Assembly (NCBI GenBank): GCA_016787705.1
Contig: JAEUTP010000020.1
Location: forward strand, 1-64,000
Length of the DNA: 64,000 bases
Source of the DNA: Bacteroidia bacterium
GTDB lineage: Bacteria > Bacteroidota > Bacteroidia > B-17B0 > Aurantibacillaceae
Reading direction: 5' to 3'
Shown here piece by piece: positions 31,821 to 40,394 of the stretch (positions are counted from its first letter, which is position 1; each line of letters begins with the position of its first letter). The position numbers and the translations under genes are program-made. The notes under the pieces were generated by a model that saw only the letters and a list, made by a program, of their open reading frames with translations, had not been told where the DNA came from and did not search any database.

Positions 31821-33206
31821 TTATAAATGTATCACTTCCCCATAAGCAGCTGCGGCAGCTTCCATAATGGCTTCGCTCATGGTTGGATGTGGGTGAATGG
31901 TTTTAATTAATTCGTGCCCGGTTGATTCTAATTTTCTTAAAGCAACTATCTCAGCGATCATCTCTGTTACGTTGGCACCAATCATGTGTGCACCTAAGAT
32001 CTCGCCGTATTTTGCATCAAAAATTAATTTAATAAAACCGTCTTTTGCGCCCGATGCACTTGCTTTACCACTTGCAGAGAAAGGGAATTTACCCACCTTA
32101 ACGGTATAGCCTGCTTCTTTTGCTTTCTTCTCGGTAAAACCAACGCTTGCAATCTCCGGTACACAATAGGTACAGCCCGGGATGTTATTGTAATCAATAG
32201 CTTCTACATGCATGCCTTTTATTTTCTCAACACAGGTAATTCCTTCGGCACTTGCAACGTGTGCTAATGCTTGTCCACCAACACAATCTCCAATTGCGTA
32301 ATACCCGGATACGTTAGTAGCGTAAAATTTATCTGTAACTATTTTACCTTTATCGGTTTTAATTCCTGTTTCTTCCAAACCAATGCCAGTAATGTTTGCT
32401 TCAATACCAACGGCTGATAATACGATCTCAGCATCTAAAGTAACATTCCCTGTTTTTGTTTTAATATTTACTTTGCAGCCATCGCCTTTTGTGTCTACAC
32501 TCTCCACCGAAGCTTCGGTCATTACCTCTACTCCAACTTTTTTAAACGATTTTTCTAATTGTTTAGAAACTTCTTCGTCTTCTACCGGAACAATGTTTGG
32601 TAAAAACTCTACCACTGTTACTTTAGTGCCCATGGTTGCATAAAAATACGCAAACTCAACCCCTATGGCTCCACTACCAACCACCACCATTGATTTTGGT
32701 TGTTTTGGTAAACTCATGGCTTCGCGGTAACCGATTATTTTTTTACCATCCTGCGGTAAATTCGGTAATTGGCGAGAGCGTGCACCTGTTGCAATGATAA
32801 TATGTTTTCCTTCGTAAGTAGTTGTTTTGCCATCTGCGGTAACATCTACTTTTTTTCCTGCTTTTACTTTAGCAGTACCCATAATAACATCAATCTTGTT
32901 TTTTTTCATTAAGAATTGGATGCCTTTGCTCATGCCATCGGCCACATCGCGGCTGCGTTTAATAACACCGTTAAAATCGGCTTTAATATTATCTGCACTA
33001 ATGCCGTAATCTTTTGAATGGTTTAAATACTCAAATACCTGCGCGCTTTTTAATAAAGCTTTGGTTGGTATACAGCCCCAGTTCAAACAAATACCACCAA
33101 GGCTTTCTTTTTCGATGATAGCTGTTTTAAATCCTAATTGCGATGCGCGAATGGCTGTTACATATCCACCAGGGCCGCTGCCTATTACTATTATATCGTA
33201 GTTCAT
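31821..33206 (-). CDS. lpdA: Dihydrolipoyl dehydrogenase (E3)
   Basis: The 461-residue flavoenzyme has the FAD-binding motif GSGPGG (9-14), the redox disulfide GGICLNWGCIPTK (Cys40 and Cys45), an NAD-binding GSGAIGVEFA, and the C-terminal dimer motif HPHPTMSEAIMEA with the catalytic His-Glu pair. It reoxidises the lipoyl group of pyruvate and 2-oxoglutarate dehydrogenase complexes and of the glycine cleavage system. Length is normal. It follows the M16 peptidase gene by 41 nt in the same direction, so read-through from that promoter is likely. No E1 or E2 genes are next to it. Confidence 0.96.
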   Translation of the reverse strand: MNYDIIVIGSGPGGYVTAIRASQLGFKTAIIEKESLGGICLNWGCIPTKALLKSAQVFEYLNHSKDYGISADNIKADFNGVIKRSRDVADGMSKGIQFLMKKNKIDVIMGTAKVKAGKKVDVTADGKTTTYEGKHIIIATGARSRQLPNLPQDGKKIIGYREAMSLPKQPKSMVVVGSGAIGVEFAYFYATMGTKVTVVEFLPNIVPVEDEEVSKQLEKSFKKVGVEVMTEASVESVDTKGDGCKVNIKTKTGNVTLDAEIVLSAVGIEANITGIGLEETGIKTDKGKIVTDKFYATNVSGYYAIGDCVGGQALAHVASAEGITCVEKIKGMHVEAIDYNNIPGCTYCVPEIASVGFTEKKAKEAGYTVKVGKFPFSASGKASASGAKDGFIKLIFDAKYGEILGAHMIGANVTEMIAEIVALRKLESTGHELIKTIHPHPTMSEAIMEAAAAAYGEVIHL

Positions 33207-33247
33207 AATTGTTATTTTTAAAGACTTCTAATTTAAATAATTTATTT

Positions 33248-36115
33248 TTAATTTACTGTTTTTCCTTCGCTATCTATCTCTACTACTTCAAAACCAAGCT
33301 TTTTCACTTTTTCGAGATTTGTGGCTTTATCGCCAACTACAATAACTACCATGTTGTTGTATGGCAAATATTGTTTTGCAAGCTCATTTATTTCATTCTT
33401 AGTAATAGCATTTAAGATCTCGCCTTGTTTGGCCACATAATCTTTAGACAAGTTGTAATCCAACACGCGTTTAATGAACAATAATTTTTTACCCGGCGAC
33501 TCGTATTTTAACGCATCACTTTGCGCAATAGCATTTTTTGTAAATGATAATTCTTCATCCGTAATTCCGTTTGCAGTGTAGTTTTCTAATTCTTTAAATA
33601 TTTCCACTAAAGCGCTGTCAGTAGTATTGGCTTTAAAGCCACCTTCTATCACATAAGGCCCAGCATATTTTGTACCTGAAAAACCAGAATGCGAGCCGTA
33701 TGTCCAGCCCTTTATTTCACGCAGTAAATAGTTTAAGCGGCTATTAAATGCATCAGCAAAGCTATAATTCATAATACTTGCTTTATAAAACTCGCCGGTA
33801 GCTTCGTAAGGCAAGGCAATGTAACCTATTTTTATTTCGCTTTGAGCTGCTTTTTTCTTGTCTACAAAATAGATCTTTGTTTTTTCGATCTTTGGTATAA
33901 CAGAATTATCTGGCTTTGCAGGCGAACCAGCTTTTATCTTAGAAAGAAAAGCCAGTTCTGCCTCCACTTCATCTTTGGTTACAGAACCATTAACGGCAAC
34001 TGTTAGTATAGATGAATTTAAGGTGTTGTAATAATTTTTCACATCATCTAACGTGATATTTTTTACAGTTTCGGCAGTACCTGTACCGGGATAACCCAAT
34101 ATATGCGTTGGCCCGTACAATATTTTCTTTAATGCCATTTCTGCCAGGGCTGGCGCATTAGTTTGGCGAAAGTTGATACCATCTAGTTGTCCTTTTTTCT
34201 CGATCTCAAATTCTTCCTGATCAAACTTTGGCTCAAGTAAACATTCTTCAACTATTTTTAAAGTTGCTTTTAAGTTTTGTTTATTGCTTTCAATGTTTAC
34301 TGTAATATCTTCCTGTCCTGAATAAATTTGCAGGCTTGAACCTAACCTGTCTAATTTATTTTCAATTTCTTCTGCACTTGTTTTTAATGTGCTTTTAGTT
34401 AACAAGTTCGCCATTAATTCCGATATGCCTGATTTTTCTTTTTGCTCAAATAAATGCCCGGCTTTAAAGCTCAATAAAATATTTACAATAGGAAATTCGT
34501 TATCGGAAATACCAATTAAAGGTATTGTATTATTTAGTTTAGAGGTGTAAAAATTTGGAACGGGAACCGGTGATGCTGCTTTAGCAGAAGGAACTACAGA
34601 CCTGTCGAATTTATCTTTTGGTTCTTTAAAACTAAGATTTTTGTACTCAGCGCTTTCTGCCTCTACTGTACGTTCATACATTTTCCAGTTATCAGGTTGT
34701 GCTCTCAGGTCACCTTTTTCTTTTGGCAAACAGCTTATAACCGCATACGCTTTATTTTTGATATATGTATTGTAAACGCGCATTACATCTGCTTTGGTTA
34801 CCGCTTTGCGTGCTGCAATTTGTTTTTTTAAAAGATTGGCATTTTTTGTAAATGTAAAATTAGAAGCCAGAGTTGCGCCTTTGCCCTGAACAGTGCTTAA
34901 CTGGTCGTATAAATTATTTTCGTAACCTGCTTTAAATTTCACCAAATCATCATCGGTAACACCTTTCTTTTCCCAGTTTGCTAAAACGGTTTTTAATTCT
35001 TTTTCCATGTCGCTTAACGATACACCGGCACTTGCAACTATTGTAATGGCAAACTGTCCGCCCAACTCTCTCGCAAAATGAAAAGAGTTGGCATTTACCG
35101 CCTTTTGCGTTTCGATAAAGGCTTTGTAAAATGGTGACCCCTGCGAACCGCTTAAGATCTGCGAAAGCGCTTCCAATGCCGCCTCATCTTTATGATTAAA
35201 AGGTACCGTTTGATAAGCAATGCTCATTAAAGGAAACTTCACATTATCTTCATAGGAAACGTAACGGCTGGCATCTAATTTAAAGGGAGGCACGATCTGT
35301 TTTTTTACTTCAGGTCCACGTTCAATACTTCCAAAATATTTTTGTACCATTTGTAATACTTCATCCGTCTTAACATCTCCTGCAATGGTTAACACCGCGT
35401 TGTTAGGACCATACCAGCGCATGTAAAAACGTTTAAGATCATTTACATCCACCCGATCAAGATCTACCAAATAACCAATGGTTGACCAGCTGTAAGGATG
35501 ACCTTTTGGATAAAAAGCCTCACCGCCTTTTTCGCGTACTAAGCCATAAGGTGCGTTATCGTAGCGCTGCCCCCTTTCGTTTTTAACCGTAGCGCGTTGC
35601 ACCTCAAACTTTTTTTGTGTTACCGAATCTAGTAAAAAGCCCATCCTGTCTGCTTCCAGCCACAACATTTTTTCGAGCTGGTTACTTGGTACAGTCTCAA
35701 AATAATTGGTACGATCGGTATTAGTGGTTCCGTTAAGTGTACCGCCTGCTTCTGTAATAATTTTAAAATGCTGTTCATCGGCCACATTTTTTGAACCCTG
35801 AAACATCATATGCTCAAAAAAATGCGCAAAACCGCTACGACCTTGTTGTTCACGCGCGCTACCTACATGATAGGTAACATCAACATAACAAATAGGATCA
35901 CTATGATCTTCGTGAATTAAAACGGTAAGACCATTACTAAGCTCATATCTTTTATAAGGAATAACTATTTCGTTACCTACTTTTTTAACTTCTTCAACCA
36001 AATTAGGAATAGGGTAAGTGGTGTTGTTTGAGCTTAGGCCCGCCACTTTTTTTTGTGCTACTGCAACAGCACAACAGCTGCTTATAAAAATAACGGTAAG
36101 AAATATTTTTTTCAT
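33248..36115 (-). CDS. Periplasmic M16-family zinc peptidase, two-repeat form
   Basis: The 955-residue protein has a signal peptide with a CC pair in ISSCCAVAVAQ, followed by two M16 halves. The first has the inverted zinc motif H98-F-F-E-H102 in AHFFEHMMFQG. The second (from about residue 530) has the same fold signatures (GHLFEQKEKSGISELMANLL) but no HxxEH, so it is the inactive partner half, as in other clamshell M16 enzymes. The family degrades peptides in an enclosed chamber. It has its own TATATTTG promoter and is probably co-transcribed with lpdA. Substrate unknown. Confidence 0.93.
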   Translation of the reverse strand: MKKIFLTVIFISSCCAVAVAQKKVAGLSSNNTTYPIPNLVEEVKKVGNEIVIPYKRYELSNGLTVLIHEDHSDPICYVDVTYHVGSAREQQGRSGFAHFFEHMMFQGSKNVADEQHFKIITEAGGTLNGTTNTDRTNYFETVPSNQLEKMLWLEADRMGFLLDSVTQKKFEVQRATVKNERGQRYDNAPYGLVREKGGEAFYPKGHPYSWSTIGYLVDLDRVDVNDLKRFYMRWYGPNNAVLTIAGDVKTDEVLQMVQKYFGSIERGPEVKKQIVPPFKLDASRYVSYEDNVKFPLMSIAYQTVPFNHKDEAALEALSQILSGSQGSPFYKAFIETQKAVNANSFHFARELGGQFAITIVASAGVSLSDMEKELKTVLANWEKKGVTDDDLVKFKAGYENNLYDQLSTVQGKGATLASNFTFTKNANLLKKQIAARKAVTKADVMRVYNTYIKNKAYAVISCLPKEKGDLRAQPDNWKMYERTVEAESAEYKNLSFKEPKDKFDRSVVPSAKAASPVPVPNFYTSKLNNTIPLIGISDNEFPIVNILLSFKAGHLFEQKEKSGISELMANLLTKSTLKTSAEEIENKLDRLGSSLQIYSGQEDITVNIESNKQNLKATLKIVEECLLEPKFDQEEFEIEKKGQLDGINFRQTNAPALAEMALKKILYGPTHILGYPGTGTAETVKNITLDDVKNYYNTLNSSILTVAVNGSVTKDEVEAELAFLSKIKAGSPAKPDNSVIPKIEKTKIYFVDKKKAAQSEIKIGYIALPYEATGEFYKASIMNYSFADAFNSRLNYLLREIKGWTYGSHSGFSGTKYAGPYVIEGGFKANTTDSALVEIFKELENYTANGITDEELSFTKNAIAQSDALKYESPGKKLLFIKRVLDYNLSKDYVAKQGEILNAITKNEINELAKQYLPYNNMVVIVVGDKATNLEKVKKLGFEVVEIDSEGKTVN

Positions 36116-36173
36116 GCTTTACTTATTCTATTTAATTTTAACCTTGTAGGGCTTGTTTGATTTTGATGAGCAA

Positions 36174-36181
36174 CAAATATA
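36174..36181 (-). promoter_or_regulatory. Putative promoter of the M16 peptidase gene (TATATTTG)
   Basis: Minus-strand TATATTTG matches TAnnTTTG and lies 58 nt upstream of the start codon at 36115. No clear -33 element is present. Confidence 0.5.
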
Positions 36182-36290
36182 ACAGAATTGTAATTTTATA
36201 ACACATTAAAATTGGTATAATTTAGCATAATTCCACTTCTTGTTTTATAAACATTTAACACGCTTCTGCAATAAAACAAATTTTTGTGTG

Positions 36291-36298
36291 TACCTTTG
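36291..36298 (+). promoter_or_regulatory. Putative promoter of the bacilliredoxin gene (TACCTTTG)
   Basis: TACCTTTG matches TAnnTTTG and ends 21 nt before the ATG, implying a leader of about 15 nt. TTCTG 22 nt upstream is a poor -33 match. Confidence 0.5.
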
Positions 36299-36319
36299 TA
36301 ATATATAAAAATTATACTC

Positions 36320-36730
36320 ATGTATCCTGAAGCAATAGTAAACCCAATGAAAGCCGAATTAACAACGGCAGGTTTTAAAGAATTAACTAGTCCTGAAGAT
36401 GTAGATAAAGCCATTAAGGCAGAAGGAACTACTTTATTGGTAGTAAATTCGGTATGTGGTTGTGCTGCGGGTGCATGTCGCCCGGGCGTTAAAAAAAGCC
36501 TTGAGAACGTTAAAAAACCAAATAATTTAACCACTGTTTTTGCAGGTTTTGATATTGATGCTGTAGTACAGGCAAGAAAGCACTTTTCACCTTACCCGGC
36601 AAGCAGTCCGGCCATTGCGCTATTTAAAAACGGCGAATTGGTACACTTTGTAGAACGTCATAATATTGAAGGTCATAACGCTTTGGCTATTTCAGAACAT
36701 TTAAAGGCTGTTTACGACGAATTTTGTTAA
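36320..36730 (+). CDS. BrxA/BrxB-family bacilliredoxin
   Basis: The 136-residue protein is the size of the YphP/YqiW (BrxA/BrxB) family and has its CGC active site (Cys46-Gly-Cys48) in VNSVCGCAAGACRPGV. The thioredoxin-like fold continues with TVFAGFDIDAVVQAR and an HFVERHNIEG tail. The family removes bacillithiol from protein thiols after oxidative stress; the presence of this gene suggests that the host makes bacillithiol, although no bsh gene is in the window. Single gene with a promoter and terminator of its own. Confidence 0.93.
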   Translation: MYPEAIVNPMKAELTTAGFKELTSPEDVDKAIKAEGTTLLVVNSVCGCAAGACRPGVKKSLENVKKPNNLTTVFAGFDIDAVVQARKHFSPYPASSPAIALFKNGELVHFVERHNIEGHNALAISEHLKAVYDEFC

Positions 36731-36750
36731 TTAAACAAAAACAAATTCTT

Positions 36751-36779
36751 AAAAGGCGCATTTTTTTGCGCCTTTTTTT
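36751..36779 (+). terminator. Rho-independent terminator of the bacilliredoxin gene
   Basis: AAAAGGCGCA and TGCGCCTTTTTTT form a GC-rich 6-bp core stem with a T-rich loop and long T tail, 20 nt past the stop codon. Confidence 0.88.
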
Positions 36780-36799
36780 ATTTATTTAGGTTACTTTTG
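36765..36799 (+). promoter_or_regulatory. Promoter of the coiled-coil lipoprotein gene (TTTG-N23-TACTTTTG)
   Basis: TACTTTTG (36792-36799) matches TAnnTTTG and TTTG (36765-36768) lies 23 nt upstream, inside the preceding terminator stem. The leader to the ATG at 36835 would be about 29 nt. Confidence 0.55.
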
Positions 36800-36834
36800 T
36801 TGCGAAAATGAATTAATAAAAAAACCCAATAAAA

Positions 36835-37698
36835 ATGAAATTATTTAAAGTTTTAGTTGCTGCTTTAGTTCTTACAATAGGAAGTGTAAGCTTTACCTCT
36901 TGCGGAGGTGACAAAGAAAAAGAAGTGAACCCTTTAGCGGATAGCTTAGCCGGTGTTAACGGCGAATTAAATGGTAAATTAAGTGAGAAAGAGGCTGCTA
37001 TGCAGGAATTTATCTCATCGTTTAACGAAATCCAGGAAAACTTAAACGCTATCAAAGAAAAAGAAAAGATCGTATCAAGTGCGAGCTCGCATGGTGATGT
37101 TAAAAGCAAAGAAGACCAGATTAAAGAAGATATACAGGCTATTTACGATTTAATGTCAAAAAACAAGAACCGTATTAACTCTTTAAGCAAAAAATTAAAA
37201 AACAGCAATTTAAAATTAGAAGGTCTTGAAAAAATGATCGAGAATCTTCAAAATACAATCAATTTAAAAGACAGTGAAATTGCCGAATTAAAAACCAAAA
37301 TGGAAGGGTTGAACATTGAACTTTCAAATTTAACTACAAACTACCAGGAAGTTGAAGCTGAAGTAGCGGTTAAAAATGAGGAGTTAGCTACTGCTTATTA
37401 CGCTATTGGCACATCGAAAGAGTTAAAAGAAAAAAATGTTATCTCTAAAGAAGGTGGTTTTATTGGTATTGGTAAAACAACTAAAGTAAAAGAAGATTTT
37501 AATAAAGAATACTTTACCAAAGTAAATATTGAGCAAACAGCAAGCATTAATATTGGTGCTAAAAAAGCAAAAATCATTACTACCCACCCTAGCGGATCTT
37601 ACAAAATTGTAGGCGAAAAACCGGTAGAAAAAATTGAAATTACAAACGCAAAAGAATTTTGGAGCGCTTCTAAATACTGCGTTATTGTTATCGAATAA
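36835..37698 (+). CDS. Coiled-coil lipoprotein with C-terminal beta domain
   Basis: The 287-residue protein has a lipoprotein signal with lipobox FTSC (Cys23), about 150 residues of heptad-rich coiled coil (about 55-195; NLQNTINLKDSEIAELKTKM), then a compact C-terminal part (about 195-287) containing YYAIGTSKELKEKNVISKEGG and HPSGSYKIVGEKPVEKI. This resembles a widespread Bacteroidota lipoprotein group that has been annotated as a collagen-binding adhesin-like (Cbp1) family; I recall this only by pattern and the binding activity should not be assumed here. It is probably anchored in the outer membrane. Confidence 0.8.
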   Translation: MKLFKVLVAALVLTIGSVSFTSCGGDKEKEVNPLADSLAGVNGELNGKLSEKEAAMQEFISSFNEIQENLNAIKEKEKIVSSASSHGDVKSKEDQIKEDIQAIYDLMSKNKNRINSLSKKLKNSNLKLEGLEKMIENLQNTINLKDSEIAELKTKMEGLNIELSNLTTNYQEVEAEVAVKNEELATAYYAIGTSKELKEKNVISKEGGFIGIGKTTKVKEDFNKEYFTKVNIEQTASINIGAKKAKIITTHPSGSYKIVGEKPVEKIEITNAKEFWSASKYCVIVIE

Positions 37699-37716
37699 TT
37701 AAACCATTAAACCTAT

Positions 37717-37752
37717 AAAAGCCGTGTAGATAGTATTTACACGGCTTTTTTG
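37717..37752 (+). terminator. Rho-independent terminator after the coiled-coil lipoprotein gene
   Basis: AAAAGCCGTGTA and TACACGGCTTTTTTG (9-bp arms) followed by a T tract, 18 nt beyond the stop codon. Confidence 0.88.
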
Positions 37753-37779
37753 TTTTTAATATATGTTTATTTAAATTTG
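37749..37779 (+). promoter_or_regulatory. Promoter of the small lipoprotein gene (TTTG-N19-TAAATTTG)
   Basis: TAAATTTG (37772-37779) matches TAnnTTTG and TTTG (37749-37752), at the end of the previous terminator, lies 19 nt upstream. It supports the TTG start of the following small gene, 16 nt downstream. Confidence 0.6.
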
Positions 37780-37795
37780 AATAATTCTATAAGCT

Positions 37796-38032
37796 TTGAA
37801 ACAACTAATATTCTCATCCGCATTTATTTTAATAATATTTACTTCCTGCGATAAACAATTTACATGTGAGTGTATCACCACTGTTATTACCAGTAGTGAT
37901 ACAACAGCTATATACAATAGCCATGTTCTCGAAGAGCGCAACAGTACCGAAGCCCGGGCAAGCTGTAGCAGCTTACAAAGCAGTTCAAACAGTGGTAGTA
38001 TTAGAACAACAACTACCTGTAAGCTGCAATAA
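37796..38032 (+). CDS. Small Cys/Ser/Thr-rich lipoprotein (TTG start)
   Basis: The 78-residue product starts with TTG and has a lipoprotein signal ending FTSC (Cys18). The mature part contains FTCECITTVITSSDTTAIYN and three more short blocks ending TTTCKLQ, with further cysteines that could form disulfides. No ATG is available, while a good two-part promoter precedes the gene, so I accept the TTG. Family unknown; similar tiny lipoproteins are common in Bacteroidota. Confidence 0.68.
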   Translation: MKQLIFSSAFILIIFTSCDKQFTCECITTVITSSDTTAIYNSHVLEERNSTEARASCSSLQSSSNSGSIRTTTTCKLQ

Positions 38033-38100
38033 TTAATTTATTAATGCATAAAATACACTCAATTTAAAAGTGTTTGGTTATATTCCCTATCTTCAATGCG

Positions 38101-38814
38101 ATGAAATTATCCATTTTAGTTCCTGCATTTAACGAAAGCCGAACCATTGTAAGCGTTTTAAGCTCTTTAGAAAATGTAAAGCTTACGAACAATATCCAAA
38201 AAGAGATCATTGTAATAAATGATTGCTCAACTGATGACACTGAGCAATTGACCAAAGAATATATTAAAACTTCTTCGTGCGAAATAAAACTTTACAGCCA
38301 GGAAAAAAACCAGGGTAAAGGTGCCGCGCTGCATAAAGGTATTGAACTGGCAACCGGCGATTTTATTATTATACAGGACGCCGACCTGGAATACAATCCT
38401 AACGAATTTAATATTTTGTTTCAGCCTATATTAGATGGCCACGCCGATGTTGTTTACGGATCGCGCTTTATTGGCGGAAAACCCCACCGTATCTTATTTT
38501 TCTCGCACTCTTTCGGTAATAAATTTCTTACCGCTTTTTGCAATGTATTTGCCAATTTAAATTTAACAGACATGGAAACCTGTTATAAATTATTTAGAGC
38601 CGAAATTTTAAAAAGCTTTTCGCTTAAAGAAAAACGTTTTGGTTTTGAACCAGAAGTAACGCTTAAGTTATCGCGGTTAAGGCAGGTAAGAATTTACGAA
38701 GTAGGTATATCTTATTATGGAAGGACCTTTAAAGACGGAAAAAAAATTGGCTGGAAAGATGGTTTCAGGGCTATTTATTGTATCTTAAAATACGGTTTAT
38801 TCAAAGCTAATTAA
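38101..38814 (+). CDS. Glycosyltransferase family 2, polyprenyl-phosphate sugar synthase-like
   Basis: The 237-residue enzyme has the GT-A start KLSILVPAFNESRTI, the acidic IVINDCSTDDT, and the DxD-type metal site IIQDADLEYNPNEF, with KNQGKGAALHKGIELATGDF between them, which is typical of dolichyl/polyprenyl-phosphate mannose (or glucose) synthases. No C-terminal membrane segments are present. It is 3 nt upstream of a multi-pass GT-C-like protein gene; such pairs often supply and use a lipid-linked sugar. I start at ATG 38101 rather than the in-frame TTG at 38074. Donor sugar cannot be assigned. Confidence 0.9.
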   Translation: MKLSILVPAFNESRTIVSVLSSLENVKLTNNIQKEIIVINDCSTDDTEQLTKEYIKTSSCEIKLYSQEKNQGKGAALHKGIELATGDFIIIQDADLEYNPNEFNILFQPILDGHADVVYGSRFIGGKPHRILFFSHSFGNKFLTAFCNVFANLNLTDMETCYKLFRAEILKSFSLKEKRFGFEPEVTLKLSRLRQVRIYEVGISYYGRTFKDGKKIGWKDGFRAIYCILKYGLFKAN

Positions 38815-38817
38815 TGC

Positions 38818-40221
38818 ATGCTTTTAAAACTTAAGACAATAATTCGGCAACCTTCCTTAATAGCCATCATTTTAATTCCTGTATTTGTGGTATGTGCACA
38901 TTACAACCAATCTAAATGGCTGGGGCAATCGGTTATAAGGCACGATGTAATAAGTTATTACGCCTACCTGCCTGCCGCATTTATTGAAAAAGATATTAAA
39001 CTCTCGTTCATTAATGATGGAAACGAAGGAACTTACGGTGCTGAATATAAATACTGGCCAGTTAAAACAAGCGATGGTAAGCGCATTATTAAAATGAGCA
39101 TGGGCATGGCCTATTTATATTCGCCGTTCTTTTTTATTGCGCATGCTTTGGCAGAGCCTCTTGGCTTTAAGGCTGATGGCTTTTCGCAGCCATACCATTA
39201 CGCGGTGCAATTTTCGGGCTTGTTATATTTATTTATTGCCTTGTTTTGGTTACGAAAGTTGCTTTTAAAATTTTACAGTGAATGGATTACCTTTCTAAGT
39301 ATCATCATTATTTATTTTGGTACCAATCTTTTATGCTACAGCACCATTCAGTCTGCACTAAGCCACCAGTATAATTTTTTTCTGTTCACCGGCTTAATTT
39401 ACTTCTCCATAAAATGGCTCCAAACCACAAAAATAAAACACACGGCCGTTATTGGTATATTTATTGGAATGCTGGTAATAGCAAGGCCTACAAACATTAT
39501 CCTGTCCTTATTTATAGTTCTTTATAACATCCCTAATATGTCAGCTTTTAAAGAACGTATAGCATTACTTACAAAAAATTACTTACAGGTCAGCCTCGTT
39601 ATACTCATTTCTTTTCTTGTGTTTTTACCACAAATTATTTACTGGAAGATCACTACAGGGCACTATCTTTATTTTTCTTATGTAGGCGAAGGATTTTACT
39701 TTAACAACCCGCATTTATTAAAGATATTATTCAGCTTTAGAAATGGCTGGTTAACTTATAGTCCATTAATGTTTTTATCACTTATGGGGCTTTGGTTTCT
39801 GTATAAAAATAAAAACCCTTATTTTTTACCGGTTATCGTTATTACACCAATTATGCTTTACATATTCTCATGCTGGTGGTGCTGGTGGTATGGAGGATCC
39901 TTCGGGTTTAGAACAATGATAGACCTTTACCCTATTTTATGTTTTGGAATTGCAGCCTTATTACAATTCATTTTGCAAAAATCTAAAGCGGTAAAAATTG
40001 CCGGCTTTTGTGTAATTACCTTTTTTATTTTACTAAATATGTTTCAAACCATTCAGCATCATTATAACATTATGCAATACGACAGCATGACCTTTGCAGC
40101 ATACAAAGACAGGTTCTTCAAGATCACCAGAGCTGAATGTGATAAATCTTTGCTTGAAAGACCTGATTACGAGCTTGCTAAAAAGGGAATAGATGCTACA
40201 ATTCCGTTTGTTGGAGAATAA
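38818..40221 (+). CDS. Multi-pass membrane protein, probable GT-C-type glycosyltransferase
   Basis: The 467-residue protein has about ten hydrophobic segments, the first near residues 14-28. After it comes a loop with RHDVISYYAYLPAAFIEKDI; the early H-D and acidic loop position match those of GT-C enzymes, which hold a catalytic Asp in the first extracytoplasmic loop. A Trp-rich CWWCWWYGGSFGFR motif precedes a late helix. No close named family was recognised. Position directly after a polyprenyl-phosphate sugar synthase supports a lipid-linked sugar user acting at the periplasmic face, which is inference. Confidence 0.65.
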   Translation: MLLKLKTIIRQPSLIAIILIPVFVVCAHYNQSKWLGQSVIRHDVISYYAYLPAAFIEKDIKLSFINDGNEGTYGAEYKYWPVKTSDGKRIIKMSMGMAYLYSPFFFIAHALAEPLGFKADGFSQPYHYAVQFSGLLYLFIALFWLRKLLLKFYSEWITFLSIIIIYFGTNLLCYSTIQSALSHQYNFFLFTGLIYFSIKWLQTTKIKHTAVIGIFIGMLVIARPTNIILSLFIVLYNIPNMSAFKERIALLTKNYLQVSLVILISFLVFLPQIIYWKITTGHYLYFSYVGEGFYFNNPHLLKILFSFRNGWLTYSPLMFLSLMGLWFLYKNKNPYFLPVIVITPIMLYIFSCWWCWWYGGSFGFRTMIDLYPILCFGIAALLQFILQKSKAVKIAGFCVITFFILLNMFQTIQHHYNIMQYDSMTFAAYKDRFFKITRAECDKSLLERPDYELAKKGIDATIPFVGE

Positions 40222-40231
40222 CTACACTTAT

Positions 40232-40393
40232 CTTTTGCCACTGATTTCACAAATTACACAGAATTTATAATCAGCAACGAATAGTGAGAATTTAATTCTT
40301 CACGCTATGCGAGAAAAATTAAAAGCTACACAAATTCATGCTTTATAATTTTAAATTAAATTTAGAGCAATTAGCGAAATTCGTGGCTAAAAG
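40232..40393. repeat. Degenerate long inverted repeat between convergent genes
   Basis: CTTTTGCCACTGATTT (40232-40247) pairs imperfectly with AAATTCGTGGCTAAAAG (40377-40393). Inside are CACAAATTACACAGAATTT and GCTACACAAATTC. This TTCGTGGCTAAAA style of element recurs in Bacteroidota intergenic DNA. It fills almost the whole gap between the membrane protein and the methyltransferase genes. Confidence 0.7.
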
Positions 40394-40394
40394 A

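Noticed and set aside
36196..36534. 112-codon minus-strand frame overlapping the bacilliredoxin gene
   Set aside because: It is antisense to a conserved gene and has no recognisable features; the bacilliredoxin has a promoter and terminator.
36777..36834. Overlap of the terminator T tract and the next promoter as a regulated attenuator
   Set aside because: Compact terminator-promoter spacing is seen several times here (also 37.7 kb and 18.85 kb) and needs no special explanation.
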